64,000 nt of DNA from Epiperipatus broadwayi (GCA_028023455.1 JAQFVV010000254.1:250001-314000); one strand, 5' to 3'; counted from the stretch's first letter, positions 1 to 12,868 are shown. A program made the numbers and translations. The notes: generated by a model from the sequence alone, not told the origin.

Positions 1-445
1 TTTGTTATGAAGATCAGCCAGCACAAATATCCTTACAGCAGAGCCAAAATGTGTTCTCAATATAATTCAAAAATTCTCCAGCATCAGTTATATAGATCAT
101 ATGTTTGATCCGACCAATGTAAAAGCAGTTGTATTGAGAGAGATGACAGGAAGTGAAAATTTGAAAGAGGCATGTGCAATTGCTAAAAAACCCCACTCCA
201 TTACTAAAAAAGAAGCTAGCATTCCATTATCAAATAAATAGAAAATGTAAGTGTGTTTATTTAAATAATATGCAATTTTGTGAGATGCAGAATGCTTGAG
301 CACTATGAATCTGACAAAGTCAAAAGCATGCTCAGAATATAGTATATAGTTGCAAATAAAGTACCTATTCTTGTTACATGTTTAATAACTAGTCATAAAT
401 ATTTACTGTACAAAATCTAGGATCATCATTATCATTGTTAACAAG

Positions 446-1098
446 TTGAAGGTCTCGCCAAGTTCAATTCATCTCCAATCACTAGCTTCTCTTCTCCACA
501 TCACCCTGCACATCCATCTCACATGCGGCCTCTTTCTGGATCTTTTACAACCTCTTGGAATGCAGTTTAAAATTTCAATTGTCCATCTATTACCATCTCT
601 TGTAGCAATATGTCCAGCCCAACCCCACTTCAATCTCTTAATTCTTTCAACAATGCTAACATCTGTTTGTTTTCTTACCTATATATTGTGTTTTTTTATC
701 TCTTCTTGTTACTCCTAATATGCACATCTCCATACTTCTTTGAATGATCTGAAGTCTCTGTATTGCTCTGCAATATAGTATCCTAGTCTCAGATTCATAA
801 GTAAGAATTGGTAAAACACATTTATTAAAAACCTTTTTTTCTAACATGCAGACATATTTTCTTTTAATATTATTTTTACCAAAGCACTCCAATCAAGTTT
901 AATACTATGATTAATTTCATACATTATATTTCCATCTGTAGTATTAATCTGACATTTGTAGTTGTTAACTTCTTCTAACTCATCATAATCAATTTTTATT
1001 TTCATCTTTTGAAAAAATCCATTCAACATTACTTTAGTCTTATTAACATTTAACTTTAGTCCTACTTTATTACTTTCATCTGATAACTCCTGCAACAT
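446..1098 (-). pseudogene. RTE-like LINE, C-terminal part of reverse transcriptase (decayed)
   Basis: Three minus-strand pieces read as the end of an RTE-type endonuclease/reverse-transcriptase polyprotein. The first (about 1098-841) has the thumb-side motif LNVNKTKVM and the element-typical YDELEEVNNYKC. A frameshift near 850-870 leads into KVFNKCVLPILTYESET and an RSMEMCILGVTRRD block. A third frame (about 660-440) carries KWGWAGHIA, RWTIEILN and RPHVRWMCRVMWRREA, then a stop. Order and spacing match the C-terminal part of animal RTE-like elements. The catalytic FADD region and the endonuclease are missing, so this is a 5'-truncated copy disabled by frameshifts. The plus-strand frame at 446-718 is its antisense shadow. 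The family call is firm; the exact clade is inferred. Confidence 0.85.
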
Positions 1099-1211
1099 TT
1101 CCTGAAGCTCTAAAGCATTCTTTGCAAAACAACTATATCATCTATATATACCTAATTATATAATCTATATTATATTATATTTAAAATTAATTATATAATT
1201 AATTGTAATTA

Positions 1212-1237
1212 ATATATATATATATATATATATATAC
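1212..1237. repeat. (TA)n microsatellite
   Basis: About 13 uninterrupted TA units in very AT-rich flanking sequence. Confidence 0.9.
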
Positions 1238-1239
1238 TT

Positions 1240-2689
1240 ATAATAGATTGTAATATATAATCTTAGTGAACCTAATTTTATATTAATAGGGAATATCTAA
1301 TTGCTCAAAACAGCGCAGAACTCAATTGTTTTCATAGCACTTGCATTATATTATTTTATTATTATTTTTTTCTCAATGATGAAGCTTTATTCATTTTGAA
1401 AAGGATATATGAACATCTCCAAATAGCAAAAGAACTGCAAAGAGATACATTCTAAAATATCAAATACAAGTATTTCTATGAAGCTTATCAATACCAGCAA
1501 TTATATAAAAAAAAAAACATTATTATCATCATGAAATTCAATATCAACTATTCACTGTCAATCTCTATAATGAAACTGATCAGCCATTTATGCCAAATAT
1601 CATAAAATCAAAACTATTTACAGTCTGGAGTGCTTAACATAACTTATTTTGTTCCTGTTAGTTACCTTGATCCAACCCAACTTTTTTATTTATCTTTAGA
1701 TAAATATTGCTAAATATCAAACTTATTTTTTGTAAAGGCATCAATAATTTTTTTCTGCTTTATAATTTTATCATATTTCATTCTCTAATGTGTTTTGTAT
1801 CAGATAATTTGGTTTTTGACTATATTATTAATAGGTGTACCACTCAGAACAGGATTATTAGCCAAGTCACAATAAAAAATCCTGCACTAGTTTCAACTGG
1901 CTTCTCCTGAACAACATGTCACACTACCTGATGATGGAATAGCTGATAATGAGAATAATCATATAAAGATGTTGATTACTAATCAAAGACCATAAATAAC
2001 ATCCATAATCAATATTTAATTTAATTTTAATAATACTCTCCACCCTCTCTAATTGTTATTACTTTAACTGTCAAAACTATTTTTAATAATGATCCAATCT
2101 ATGTAATCTTATTTTCCAAATATATTTTAGAAATGTCCTCTCTCAAGATGCAGCAGTTAAAATATTTGCTCTTGACAATAAAAGAAAAATACTGGAATTG
2201 TTCAAAAAGAAGAATTATTCAACTAAAATCAACTGTCAAACTTAATTATGAAAGTTTTAAAATAAGTAGTTACTGCAGTAACCAGTAGTAAATGAGTTAA
2301 CTCATTCAGTAAAGTGCATAAATGGACTAAAGTATGTTTAGACATAAATTTTCCTTTCTTGACATTTTATAGCAAAAATTAACTCAAACGCTAGTCTAAA
2401 TAAAATTTAACTCAAAATAGTTAACTATTTGTATAAAAAATGTCTGCCTTTATAATGGATAATTGTTTAATTATTAAATCATAATAATAGTCCAAACATC
2501 AGCATTTCTGCTTTTCTGATAACTTTTCTATTCTCACATAAAATTCTATGTATGAAATATTTTCCAAATATCACTAAATCTTCCACAGCCTTTATTTTGT
2601 TGTAATATTTAATATAAAAGCCAATTTCTACACTTTATTTCAAACCCTTTTTAGCAAAACAATTTTATTGTATAGATTTATATATAATA
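1240..2689. other. AT-rich non-coding stretch
   Basis: No open frame shows coding character, and I recognise no repeat by eye. The short frame at 1707-1910 is low-complexity and hydrophobic with no motif. Confidence 0.6.
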
Positions 2690-2827
2690 TAGGAGATTTC
2701 AACACAGACATTCAAGCTCTGCCATAAAACACATGACTACATACTTGTGAAAATATAAATGATTGCCAATACACATATTTTGCACTGAATCAGCACTCAC
2801 CAGTTAGTCCACATCATTATTTCCAAT

Positions 2828-2862
<35 letters not shown>

Positions 2863-3045
2863 ATCAGTGCTTGGTTTATATTTAGTTAGCAATTTTTCAC
2901 ACTTTAATAGACAGACTTCAGTCTACTTCACCCACCAATTCTTCAGCTATCCATACCATTGAAAATCTGACCATGGAATGCCCAAATCCCTTGTTAATGC
3001 TAATATTATTGTCATGCCCATGTTGACTTTAATATAGAATCTTGT
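2690..3045 (-). mobile_element. M3 TIR element, copy 1 (truncated)
   Basis: This segment is the inverse of 3210-3553 and also matches the interior of 46103-46494. Shared landmarks include the terminal block around CACATGACTACATACTTGTG, then ATCAGCACTCACCAGTTAG, ATCAGTGCTTGGTTTATAT and GCTATCCATACCATTGAAAA. A CA/TA microsatellite (2829-2863) interrupts the copy. The second terminal repeat is not visible, so the copy is incomplete. No transposase is encoded, so it is non-autonomous. Superfamily unknown. Confidence 0.7.
2829..2863. repeat. (CA)n(TA)n compound microsatellite
   Basis: A CA run passes directly into a TA run inside the M3 copy; absent from the copy at 46.2 kb apart from a short TATATA. 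Confidence 0.9.
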
Positions 3046-3143
3046 CGATTTAAATACACAGAAGAAAAAAGGGCAGGATATAGGCTGAAATTCTAATAGT
3101 TAAATATTAGTATACTTTACATACCTGGAGGTTATATGTAGTA

Positions 3144-3553
3144 TAGGGAATTTGAACAGTCTTTTGAGCTCTGCCATCCACTCTATATCATATAACTTAT
3201 ACACATGACCACACACATGTTGACTTAAAGTCAACATGGGAATTACAATAATATAGGCATTAACAAGGGATTTGGATGTTCCATCATCAGATTTTCAATG
3301 GTATGGATAGCTGAAGAGTTGGAGGATGGACTGAAGCCTGTCCATTAATATGTAAAAATACTTAATATAAAACAATCATTGATTATATATGTGTATGAGA
3401 GATGATGATCTGGACCAACTAATAAGTGCTGTTTCAGCATAAAATATGGATAAAGGAGATCATTTAACTTTTTCACATGTATGTGGTCATGTGTATTGAT
3501 AGCATGAGATAGAGTGGATAATGGAATTTGAAAGTCTGTGTTCAAATACTTTA
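3144..3553 (+). mobile_element. M3 TIR element, copy 2 (complete)
   Basis: The ends form an inverted pair. The left end (about 3146-3220) reads GGGAATTTGAACAGTC, GAGCTCTGCCATCCACTCTA and CACATGACCACACACATGT. The right end (about 3465-3553) has ACATGTATGTGGTCATGTGT, ATGAGATAGAGTGGAT and GTCTGTGTTCAAATA. The interior matches copy 1 in inverse orientation and the 46.2 kb copy. At about 410 bp with no coding capacity it fits a MITE-like element. It is followed within 20 bp by a 54-bp (TA)n tract. Confidence 0.75.
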
Positions 3554-3570
3554 CATTACATATAGGCTTC

Positions 3571-3573
<3 letters not shown>

Positions 3574-3627
<54 letters not shown>
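3574..3627. repeat. (TA)n microsatellite, 54 bp
   Basis: About 27 perfect TA units. Open frames crossing it translate as Ile-Tyr repeats and are artefacts. Confidence 0.95.
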
Positions 3628-3628
<1 letters not shown>

Positions 3629-4137
3629 TGAGAGTACAAAAAATAGTGGCCCCACATTGGATGTCAATAGTAACAATATGAAAAATTGTGATGTCACAAG
3701 TTGAGTGACAATTGTGACTATTTGGAAAATAGGAATTAATAAGGGAGAATCTGGGATTATCCACAATTGGGTAACCATTTGTAACTGTACACTACATTAG
3801 GGCTAACGCTTATGAGGAAATGAGAAACTATCACCATCCCCAAATAAACAAAATATAAAATTAAATATAAAAGAAATGAGAATGAGAGATCAGCATAGAA
3901 CTAACTACAAGTTTAACAGCATTACACAAAAGTAATAATCATTCATTATCATGAATAAACAAAATAAAAATCAACAGTCAATCTTGTGACTGGATTTGAA
4001 AGGGGTCCACACTAATTATTTATCCACTGCCAAACCTAGGTCAGAAATACAAACAATAATTATCTGAAATGCACATACTTGGGTGATACTCCATCAAACC
4101 ATAACAATAAGACAAATAATGTGGAGATACTAAAAAT

Positions 4138-4202
4138 GTCCTGATCATCATCAATATTCTGGCCATTTAATACTATTAATGTACTGGCCAACTATAATTT
4201 CT
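4138..4202 (-). mobile_element. SINE B fragment
   Basis: Reverse-complement match to the 5' block of the SINE B copies at 9.97 and 29.86 kb. All share a TTGGCCAGTACATTAATAGT-like block and GTGGCCAGAGCATTGATGAT-like sequence (here with substitutions). Only this block is present. Confidence 0.6.
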
Positions 4203-5397
4203 AAAGAAATAATAAATAAAAAATGAAATATAGTGCATGAACTTTAAAGGATTTCTCTTTTGTGCCAATCATGATCATCATCATCTGGATGCCCATAACA
4301 CTAAATGTAAAACACTACTCCATATGACTGTTATGCACAAATCTAGCTCAGGAAGCAAGAACTCTGTAAACAATTACTGTGAGCAAAAGATAAATAAATA
4401 AATAAAGTAGCTTCTTATAAATCACTTTAAATAATTTATAGAAGTAAATAGTCTTATTGGAATTTTTAAAAAAAATCTAGAATACCAAGCTGCCATGAAG
4501 TCACACACACTGCAATTTATGAAACAGGAATCAGATAGAATAAAGAAATTAAGACTAAAAAATGTGTTTTAAAAATAATTACTTAATAACTAATTGATTA
4601 ACAATAAACAAAAAAATCACATGATAGTATAAAATTTTAAACTTTTATTTCATAAAAAAAAAATATTTTCATAAAAATTATAATCAATCAGTTAATTTTT
4701 ATTCATAAATTAACTTTTAATTAATTATTTCTTTAAAATAACTAAGAGTTGGAAAACAACATTTTCAAAATCAAAGATAACAATCTTCGATTTAGCTTAA
4801 TTAATCTTTTGTTAAGTTTTTAGAAGGCAAAAATAATGTTTCACATACTTACAAAATTTAAGTTAAAAAAAATATTTTTCACAATTTGAAAAGATTAATT
4901 TAATGAAAATATTTAAAATTATCAATTTTTACAAAAAAAAATTATTACTTTTATATAAAAAACCTTTTTTATATTTTACAATTAATAAAAATACAGTGGT
5001 ACTTACACAAAATACCTTCAATCATGATTTGATTCTTGTGAAGAGTCCTTTCCAATTATAATTTGCAGGTGAATTTTCTTCTTGAAAGCTTCTGTACATG
5101 AACATGATTAATTAGTCTTTTTCCTGGTGTGCAGTATGTTCAGGTTAAAAAATAGCATGTTTTATCCATATCTTTTCATTAAAAATTTTAGGTGAGACTA
5201 ATACATGTAGTGACTCATGCTCTTGGTTGAAGACAAGGTTGGATTACTTTAAATGGTAACTTCATCTCTACATTTTTATTCTAGTGATGGCAGGTTATAT
5301 GGAGGAAGATAATGCCTAGCTTTTATCTTAATTTAGCACATGGTGTTTACTGTATGAATCATTTTTATGATAAATTCATAGTATCCTAAAAGCTTGA

Positions 5398-5566
5398 TTA
5401 AACTTCTGCTATTCTATGCAATAGCTGGGTAAAGATTTCTTATTTCTTCTTTATTAGCTGGATTAAGATTTCATTGCTCTCTTTTCAATGGCTAAGTTGG
5501 GAGTAATTTCTTTCCTACTGTCTTTTTCAACCGCTGGATTAAGACTTGATTATTCTCAAGAACTAG
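5398..5566 (+). repeat. loose tandem repeat, about 45-55 bp period
   Basis: Successive units begin with TAGCTGGGTAAAGATTTC, TTAGCTGGATTAAGATTTC, TGGCTAAGTTGGGAGTAATTT and CCGCTGGATTAAGACTTG, each followed by pyrimidine-rich sequence. Units are diverged and period length varies. The open frame at 5488-5682 crosses it and shows no motif. Confidence 0.45.
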
Positions 5567-6435
5567 TTAAGGGATATCTACTTCTTACCAAACACTCTCA
5601 CCTTTTGACCTATTCACACACCTATTATTTTTCTTTAACAATAAGCCAATCACAATCTGTTTCTAACCTGACAATTTTATAACAAACAATTAGGCAAATT
5701 CTTAAAAATGTAATTGTTCAGCTATTTTTTACCTTCATCATAAACATTGAAAAATAATCAAGAACATAAATTAACATTATAAAATTATTAACATTATTTT
5801 CTAATTAAAAGAACTTCTTCCAAAATGAAAACAAGATAATCAGTTAATTGCACTGATTTGATTTTTTCATTGAAGAGAAATAAAGAAAAAACACAACTCT
5901 AATTAAAAATAAAATTTACCAAAAGTATTAATGACTTTTTTTTTACTTTTTAAAAACACCAATAAAAATAAAATTTTATTTCTTTTTTAAGGTTATACTT
6001 AATATCTATTAAATAATTTACAAAAAATATAAAATTATTTTTTTATCTCTTAGTACATTTTCATAGTTTAAATTAAAATTACTAATTAATTATAATTACT
6101 GAAAAGAGAGAGTTAAAAATTTGTTTACATTCTTTTACATTTTTCTCTCCCTTCTACAATCATTTATAACTCTTATTAAAATATTTTTATATTAAAATCA
6201 TATTATTATTTAACAAATTTAATGTTTGAGAACTCTCATACTATCACTCTGATACTTAAAATAATTAGTTAATTGAAGACCCATTATTATTATTATAAAA
6301 AATAAGTATGGGAAAATTACATATTATTTTCCTCATTAATTAATTAATTCTATACTTAAACCTGAAGAATATACTGTCAGCTATCTAATTATTTTAGTGC
6401 AGCTATGGAGCTAATCGGTTACTTTATATATATAT

Positions 6436-6476
6436 ATTGTAACCAATTGGGTTACAGGGCAAACATCAACATAGTT
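6436..6476. repeat. TA run joined to TTGTAACC palindrome
   Basis: A short TA run leads into TGTAACCAATTGGGTTACA, a small inverted repeat. The same TA-to-TTGTAACC junction recurs elsewhere in the window. Confidence 0.55.
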
Positions 6477-8526
6477 GTGTGTGCACACATATATATGTAC
6501 ATAAAGTGAAAATAAACATAGACAATTTTTTGTAGATATTTTTTTCCATTTTTTGGAATAAAAATAATAAATAAAAAATTAAATAATTAGGAATTTAAAA
6601 TAGAATTTTATTATAAATTAAACAATTAAAAAAGTCTAATAAATATTATTCGTAATACTGATTTTGAATTTAAAAACAAATGTCGTATTTTTGAAATCCT
6701 TTAATTAATTGATAAATTTCTCTATCTAAGTAAAAACATGTATATCATACTTTGATAAAAATTTCAAACTTGTTTTCAAAAGGGATTAGAGACATAAAAA
6801 AGCTGTTTTCAATTAAGGTGTTTTTATCACCTCCAAATAATTCTATAAAAGGGCTGATAAAAATATCAGTTTAGTCTGGATAGTAAATTTTTAAAGAAGC
6901 AGTTGGCTAATAGGCCAGCTGCAAAATTGGTCATAATATTTTATTGCAGCTTGTTGAAGTTTGCAGCAGTTTAGCTGACAAGAGAGATGGCAGAAAGATT
7001 TATATAGAGCTTCCATGAGATGTAGCTGTCTATTCTATGGATTCACCTGAAGCTTGGGTCACTTCAAGTCAATCATTATACTTAACTTTATGAGTGGTTG
7101 AACTGGATTATTTCATTTTTTGCCAATTTTCCCCCTAGTGAATTTTTTCATAAGTATTTTACATTAAAATATGTGTAAAATGGTATGTTTTAGTATAATT
7201 TTTTTCCAAAAATTGAGGGCAAAAAAGTAGGAACTTCAAAATCCCACTCATACAATAGATATAAGCCCTGCCCTGACATGTTCAGCCATTACCTATTGCC
7301 AAGGCTGTAAAATGTTTGGAGTTTTATGACATTGTAATTCCAATGATGCAAAAACATGTTTATTTGCAAATTTATTATGCTTTTAGATATTTTCCTTAAA
7401 ATAATTTGCACTATATTTATTAGATATCAAGAAATAAAAATTATTAATAACTAATTTTGACTTGAAATACTTTATTTTCAAATATATAACATTATATTAG
7501 CAACTAATGTAAATATGGCCTGAAGCAAATTAGAAAAGTAGCTATGACATAAACAATCTACTTTATATTTATGAGTAAGAAAATATCAAGAAAATATCGC
7601 AATTTTGCAATAAATATTAAAAAAATTTAAACTTTTAAAGCAGAATTCATTAGATATAAGAGAAATAAATAATTATTTGTTTCAATGTTTAAAAATAATA
7701 CGAATTAAAAAATATTTCATTGATTTTATAAACTGAAAATAATCTTTCTAGAAACAATGACATGTAAAGTTTTTGTTTTGATTGCGATCTCATTTTTTTT
7801 AAATATTTACAGAAACAAAATGTGAACATTTAAAATTTATGTCAATAGTAAACAAAATTATCTATCAAATGAAGTCAAATTTATTATTTTCTGAAAAGTA
7901 ATAATCATTTTATCATATATTTTATGTTGATATGTGAGACAAAGAAAAACATCAAAAAATGCTAAAATGTGAGAGGCGTTACACTGCATTTTGGAACAGG
8001 TAAATGACAAGACAGTTTGTTTGTCTAAAACTCATCAAGTCCTAGACAGAAGGAAGCTTATGGCATGCCAACAAATTACCTAAATTATATCTATCTTGAT
8101 GATGACAATCACCAAAATTAAGCTTATCAAGAGAAAGCTTGAAAAATTGGTATATGTATGATGATGTATTTATATGCAGAGAAGCACAGATAAATGTATA
8201 TATAGCTGATGAGTTCATTTAAAATCCTTAAAATGATTTGTAAATTTATAACTCAATAACTTAAAGTAAGGCAAATGAATATTTTGTTTGAGTTTATACA
8301 TCTAAAAAAGGGGAGATAGATTATTATATATATATTGTAAAGAAGTTATTTTAATATTCCTTAAAAAAAAACATTGTTTTTAAACCTACATTTTTAAATT
8401 CTAAAAAAATCTTATAATTAAAACTTAACCTATGATTGTATGACATATATGGAACAATATTATTTTAAAATTTGTTTTTTTTTTTTTATGAAAAAGAAAA
8501 CTTTTTATGAAAGTTGTATTTTTATA

Positions 8527-8794
8527 TTGGACTATTTCCATCATCTAATATGAGTACTGAATGTCTTTAAAAAAATAACTTTATTTAAATATTCCAAATA
8601 TATTCAACTGTAAATAATAGCACATCAAACAGGTTAGTATGTGCACAATATTTTGAGAGGTATTATTCTACCCTCTTCTTCAAGTGTTGCTGGCCTGACC
8701 AATGACAGTACTAGCATGATATTTGAACGCGGTCCCTCGGATTCTTGATTATTGAATTTTAAGATAATGCTCTAACCAACTGAGCCATCCTGCC
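8527..8794 (-). mobile_element. SINE A copy 1 (tRNA-derived SINE)
   Basis: On the minus strand the 5' end (8794) reads GGCAGGATGGCTCAGTTGG, which holds a perfect RNA polymerase III A-box match (TGGCTCAGTTGG) followed by TTAGAGC. About 50 bases further, GCGTTCAAATATC is a degenerate B box. Downstream comes a non-tRNA body with CAGGCCAGCAACACTTGAAG and GAGGGTAGAATAATACCT, shared with the copy at 14.2-14.46 kb. The 3' part includes a TTTAAATAAAG-like stretch and ends near TAGTCCAATAT. Structure is tRNA head, body, 3' tail. It is a retroposed non-coding element, not a tRNA gene, because the tRNA fold is not kept. Confidence 0.8.
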
Positions 8795-9413
8795 AAAGGC
8801 AAGTCAGTAAAAAATTCATATATTTACCTATGAGTTTCCTCCTGATTTCTCCACTTTTTCCTAAGAGCAAAGTCAATTAGTGGCTTCCATACATTATGTA
8901 TAGTCATTCTAGGTTGATTTATGGTATTTTTTTCTATTGTCATGTGAGCAGCTTCTTTAAATTTTCTTCTTTGTACCTTTTCTTTTCTATCCAATATTGT
9001 TATAATTTCCCAATTTTTATAAAAGTTTATAATTAATTTATATCATCTATAGTTTCATTTATACACATTACATGTGTGCATTTATAAGAAAAATATATTT
9101 TAATAACTTTTATTATTGTGTCAAACTAAAATATGTAAAAGTCAATATGTGCATAAATGGCTAAATACACACACATATATATTAAATCTTGTGTTATAAA
9201 AAGTAAAGTGAATTTTTGCTATTATCAAACATAATAGAAAATAAAATTCATTTAAATAGTTAATCAATTATTGTATCACACTTATGTGTGCAGATTATAT
9301 ATTTGTGTTTTGAGTAAACCTATTAGGACATATATGTAAAGTGTAATTATATTTGATTATTATTAAATGTCAATTCAAATATGTCCATTTCTAAATTGTA
9401 TTGCATTCTGTGT

Positions 9414-9437
9414 GTATATATATATATATATATATAT
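9414..9437. repeat. (TA)n microsatellite
   Basis: About 12 TA units preceded by TGTGTG. Confidence 0.9.
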
Positions 9438-9964
9438 CAATGAGTATCAAATAGATACATATGTAAATTTTAATCATTTTTAGTATTTAAATGTCAATTC
9501 AAAAATGTTCATTTTATATCAAGCCATGTGCCTGTGTACTGAATGGGTTTTAAGTAAACTTAATGAAATATATATGGAAACCATAATAGTAACTTGAATT
9601 TTGTATAGTAATTTTGTAAATCACAAATATAATAATTTTTGTTATTATAATTTAATCAAAATCAAAAGAATTCAATATGTATAGCCATATTGTACAGACC
9701 ATAATATCATTTTTATATTGTTATTAATAAACATGGAATTGTTAAAATTGTATTAAATCATTTCTTGGTCACGTAATAGTAATGAGCTTGTGTTCTTCTA
9801 AGTTTGATTCACTATAATGGCTAATATATAAATGGGTAAGTATTTAGTGCTTAAGGATTAGCCAGTGATAATCAATCATCATCATCCTGGTTGGCAGATA
9901 AGACGTTATTCTGTAAAGACCATGCCCTACATTTAATTTAATTTAGTCTATTAGAATTTATGTT

Positions 9965-10277
9965 TATAGTTGGCTAGTACAATAATCGTACTAAGTGGCC
10001 AGAGCATTGATAATGATCAGCATGCTTTAATGTTCCAAACATCCTTGTTAAAAATGTTGGCATTATGTATTCTTATGTATGAGCACTTAGTTGGTGCATC
10101 CAAATTAATGGCTTCAATAATCTGCCACAAGTGGGAAAGGGGATAAATAGTTAGCCTGGTCTGCAAAAGACCCATTTCAAATCCAGCCACAATATTGACT
10201 ATTGATTTATATTTCAAATCCAGCCACAAGATAAACTGTTGATTTATTGTGTTGATATATTTTGATTGATGATGATG
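9965..10277 (+). mobile_element. SINE B copy (with 3' partial duplication)
   Basis: Starts with AGTTGGCTAGTACAATAATC and AAGTGGCCAGAGCATTGATA, shared with 29.86 kb and, inverted, 4.14 kb. The 3' half has CCTGGTCTGCAAAAGACCC, TTCAAATCCAGCCACAATAT and TGACTATTGATTT, shared with 49.3 kb. TTCAAATCC resembles a tRNA B box. The unit TTCAAATCCAGCCACAA...GTTGATTT is duplicated in tandem at about 10179-10240. The copy ends in a TGATGATGATGATGAA tail, a typical SINE/LINE simple tail. Confidence 0.7.
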
Positions 10278-10554
10278 ATGAATACTTATTTTGAGTATTA
10301 AAGTACTTATAATTACTTATACTTATTGATAATGTTGGTTGATGTATAATTATACTTGTAGTTTGTCCTGAGGAGTAACTAACTCATCTCTAGCTAGCTG
10401 ATTTCAGTGAGATCTCATGATCTCATGCTCTTATACCTTACTTGAACATTACTTTACTATCATTACTTTATATACTTACATTAATATTTTAAATTTTGAA
10501 TTGACTGGAAGTGATAATGATTTTCCATCATCCCAAGTATGATCTGTTGATAAT

Positions 10555-10612
10555 GATTCCCCCATCCTGTCACAATATATATATCCCCCATCCTGTCACA
10601 ATATATATATAT
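10555..10612 (+). repeat. 29-bp tandem duplication
   Basis: CCCCCATCCTGTCACAATAT plus TATATA occurs twice back to back. Confidence 0.8.
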
Positions 10613-10742
10613 TAATTTAATAACAGCTTAGGAGAGTTAAGGAATTAACAGAAAATACTTCTTTCTGAGTGAAATACTGTATATAATAGTTAATTACCAT
10701 TATATTTCTTATTTTTTTTGTTATATATATACATACATATAG
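10612..10742 (+). mobile_element. Penelope-like PLE-1, 3' end fragment
   Basis: Matches the 3' non-coding end seen at 33.8-34.0 (inverse), 45.9-46.1 and 51.2-51.45 kb: GGAGAGTTAAGGAATTAACA, an AAAATACTTC block, then TATAATAGTTAATTACCATT and a T-rich run into TATATATA. Assigned to Penelope because the 34 kb relative follows a GIY-YIG coding remnant. Confidence 0.6.
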
Positions 10743-10857
10743 TTAAAGATACTAAATTTAGAAAACTTTGAGGATTTTATATATAGATGATAATGATTTT
10801 GGAAGTTTTGAGAAATCTTACTCAATTGACACTGAGTCATAATAAATTTATATATAT

Positions 10858-10886
10858 ATTGTACCAATATCGTATTGGTACATATA
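10858..10886. repeat. perfect short palindrome after TA run
   Basis: TGTACCAATA / TATTGGTACA, 10-bp perfect arms with a 3-base spacer, directly after TATATATAT. Confidence 0.7.
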
Positions 10887-10889
10887 ATA

Positions 10890-12868
10890 ATTTTGTCTAA
10901 AAATTATTAAAATAAAATACAGTTCGTTAAAAGAAAATAGTATGTAAAAGTTTAAGAGTTTTTTTAGTGCAGTTTATTTTCAAAACGTAAAATTAAAAGT
11001 CAAAGAGTTTTTTTCCTCTCTATTATTAGTAGTGGAAATAAAAGTTACAATTAATTAATTAGAAGGGGGAAGGGGGTTTGCTCTAGAAACAACAAGTTAA
11101 AAGTTTATAAAAAAAGTTTAAAGAGTTTTTTGTTAGAAACAATTAATTCATAGTTTTACGAGGGAAATTAAAAGAAGGAAGTTGATTTTCAAATAAGTAA
11201 AAAAATATCTCTTTTGAGTTAAAGAAAGAAAAAGTAATCTTAAAACTAATATTGAGTTTATTAAAATAAAATATACAAGTACATAAATGATGAATTAATG
11301 TTAAGTATAAGGAATAGTAAAATATATATGTGTGATTGTAAACATAACATAAATACATGCATGTTAAAATGAAATAAATGGTTAAAAAATTAAAAATACT
11401 CGGCGATGGCTACTAAGTTAAAAATTTTAAATTAAACAAAAAAAACAACAACAATAAGTTTGCACACTATGCTAATTAACATCTCCAACAACAGGATTAA
11501 AAGCTTATCAGAGGAATGCAATTAAAAACAAGGAATAAATTGTAACAACAGATATTGCTGGCAGACATCAAAATGACAACAGGTCTTATTAATAAATAGC
11601 CCAGTTTTTCATCGGACAATCAGTTGAGATTGAGTTGAGTTGAGATAACAGTTGAGAAAGAATTCAGTTCAGCAAGATCACATCAAATTAAATTAGTCAA
11701 TTGATCAGCTGATAATGCAGTGTTAAAAACCTCACAAACATATGACTTTGGTCTAGCCTGAGTCCAGTGAAAACAGCCCACCTGCCTGTGAAAATAATTT
11801 TTGCATAACAACTTGAAAATCCGTTGTCAATATCTAAATGTCATAAAAAAATACTTTGGAATACTGAATAATAAACCTTTTCAAGAAAATGTCAAATCCA
11901 GCTGGCTGGAAATATTCTCACTTGAAGCAGCAGCCAGGAAGAAAACAAAACCCTATTAAAATAAAGTTCACAGCAAACAGTAAGAAGAAGCCCACATTCT
12001 AAAAACCTAGGTAATAACATTTTTCGTATTCTCATTTCTAAAGTAGTCAACGCATTAGTTTGAAGTCTTCCAGAGTCAAATAATAATGAACTCTGTAAGC
12101 ATGCATAAACGAATTATTGATGTGTGTGTTTTGAAATATTGTGTGTGTTAATGCATTAGGATATATTGTTTTCATTGTATTTTAAATGTCAAATATTATT
12201 TAATTCTTTGTTATATTATATTGCTATTATATATGTGTGAGCCTGAAGTTATGATAAGCCCTTGTTCATTTAAATAAGTTCTCATAAGTAAATTAAAATA
12301 GAATAACAAATCTTTAGTAAAATAAATTATCTTGAAACCTAAAGTTTAATTTTGTCGGTCAATTTTTTTTTAACACTAATTGAAACAATTTGTTATTGAA
12401 TTAAAAATAGACTGAGCTAGTTAAGGGATTTTTTGAGTGCTGGATTATAGGCCTACTGTCCAAACATGTTAGTTTTAGAAACTAGCTGGCATCTGGGGTT
12501 TACTCCGAAACAAATAAAGTGTTTAGATAGTAGGGGTTTGAATCTATCAGATGAGATGGGCCACGATCTGGAAATGTGATTGTGTTATGCATTGCATAAC
12601 TCGGTCTGATTGTGGAAAATTTATGCTCAGACAGGCTAGTTTGTTCACGTAATATTTATAATATAAGATTATAAATTTACAATAAATAAGATTTAAACCC
12701 AGTTAAACCTAGCAAATAGATTATGTTGGATCATCTACGGTTCGAACCCAGCACAATATAAGGATGTTAATTGTTTATGCTTCTATATGGAATGTAATAA
12801 ATGTAATAAGTGTGCTTATATGCAACTATAGAAAAGCTTGTTATTTCTATAAATTAAATATGGCTTGG
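10890..12868. other. non-coding stretch, unassigned
   Basis: No convincing coding frame; the minus frame at 11143-11358 is low-complexity. Around 11.57-12.0 kb base composition is less AT-biased and there is a short GAGTTGAGTTGAGAT repetition. At 12739-12752 GGTTCGAACCC is a perfect pol III B-box match, but the A-box candidate upstream (TAGCAAATAGATTA, about 12700) is weak. It may be an old tRNA-derived SINE; I cannot define ends. Confidence 0.4.

Larger units (their letters stand above)
3780..8526. other. AT-rich non-coding stretch with minor repeats
   Basis: No coding frame. It holds poly(A)/poly(T)-rich patches, a SINE B remnant, a loose tandem repeat near 5.4-5.6 kb and a small palindrome near 6.46 kb, listed separately. 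Nothing else is supportable. Confidence 0.6.

Noticed and set aside
446-718. Plus-strand 90-codon frame
   Set aside because: Antisense of the RTE-like reverse-transcriptase C-terminus, which has clear motifs on the minus strand.
3345-3778. Two minus-strand open frames of 69 and 139 codons
   Set aside because: They cross the 54-bp TA run and are mostly Ile-Tyr repeats and MITE sequence.
8740-8794. A tRNA gene on the minus strand
   Set aside because: Perfect A box, but the acceptor stem and T arm do not form and the B box is degenerate; it continues into a SINE body.
12739-12752. tRNA gene around a perfect B box GGTTCGAACCC
   Set aside because: No convincing A box or cloverleaf upstream; at most an old SINE.
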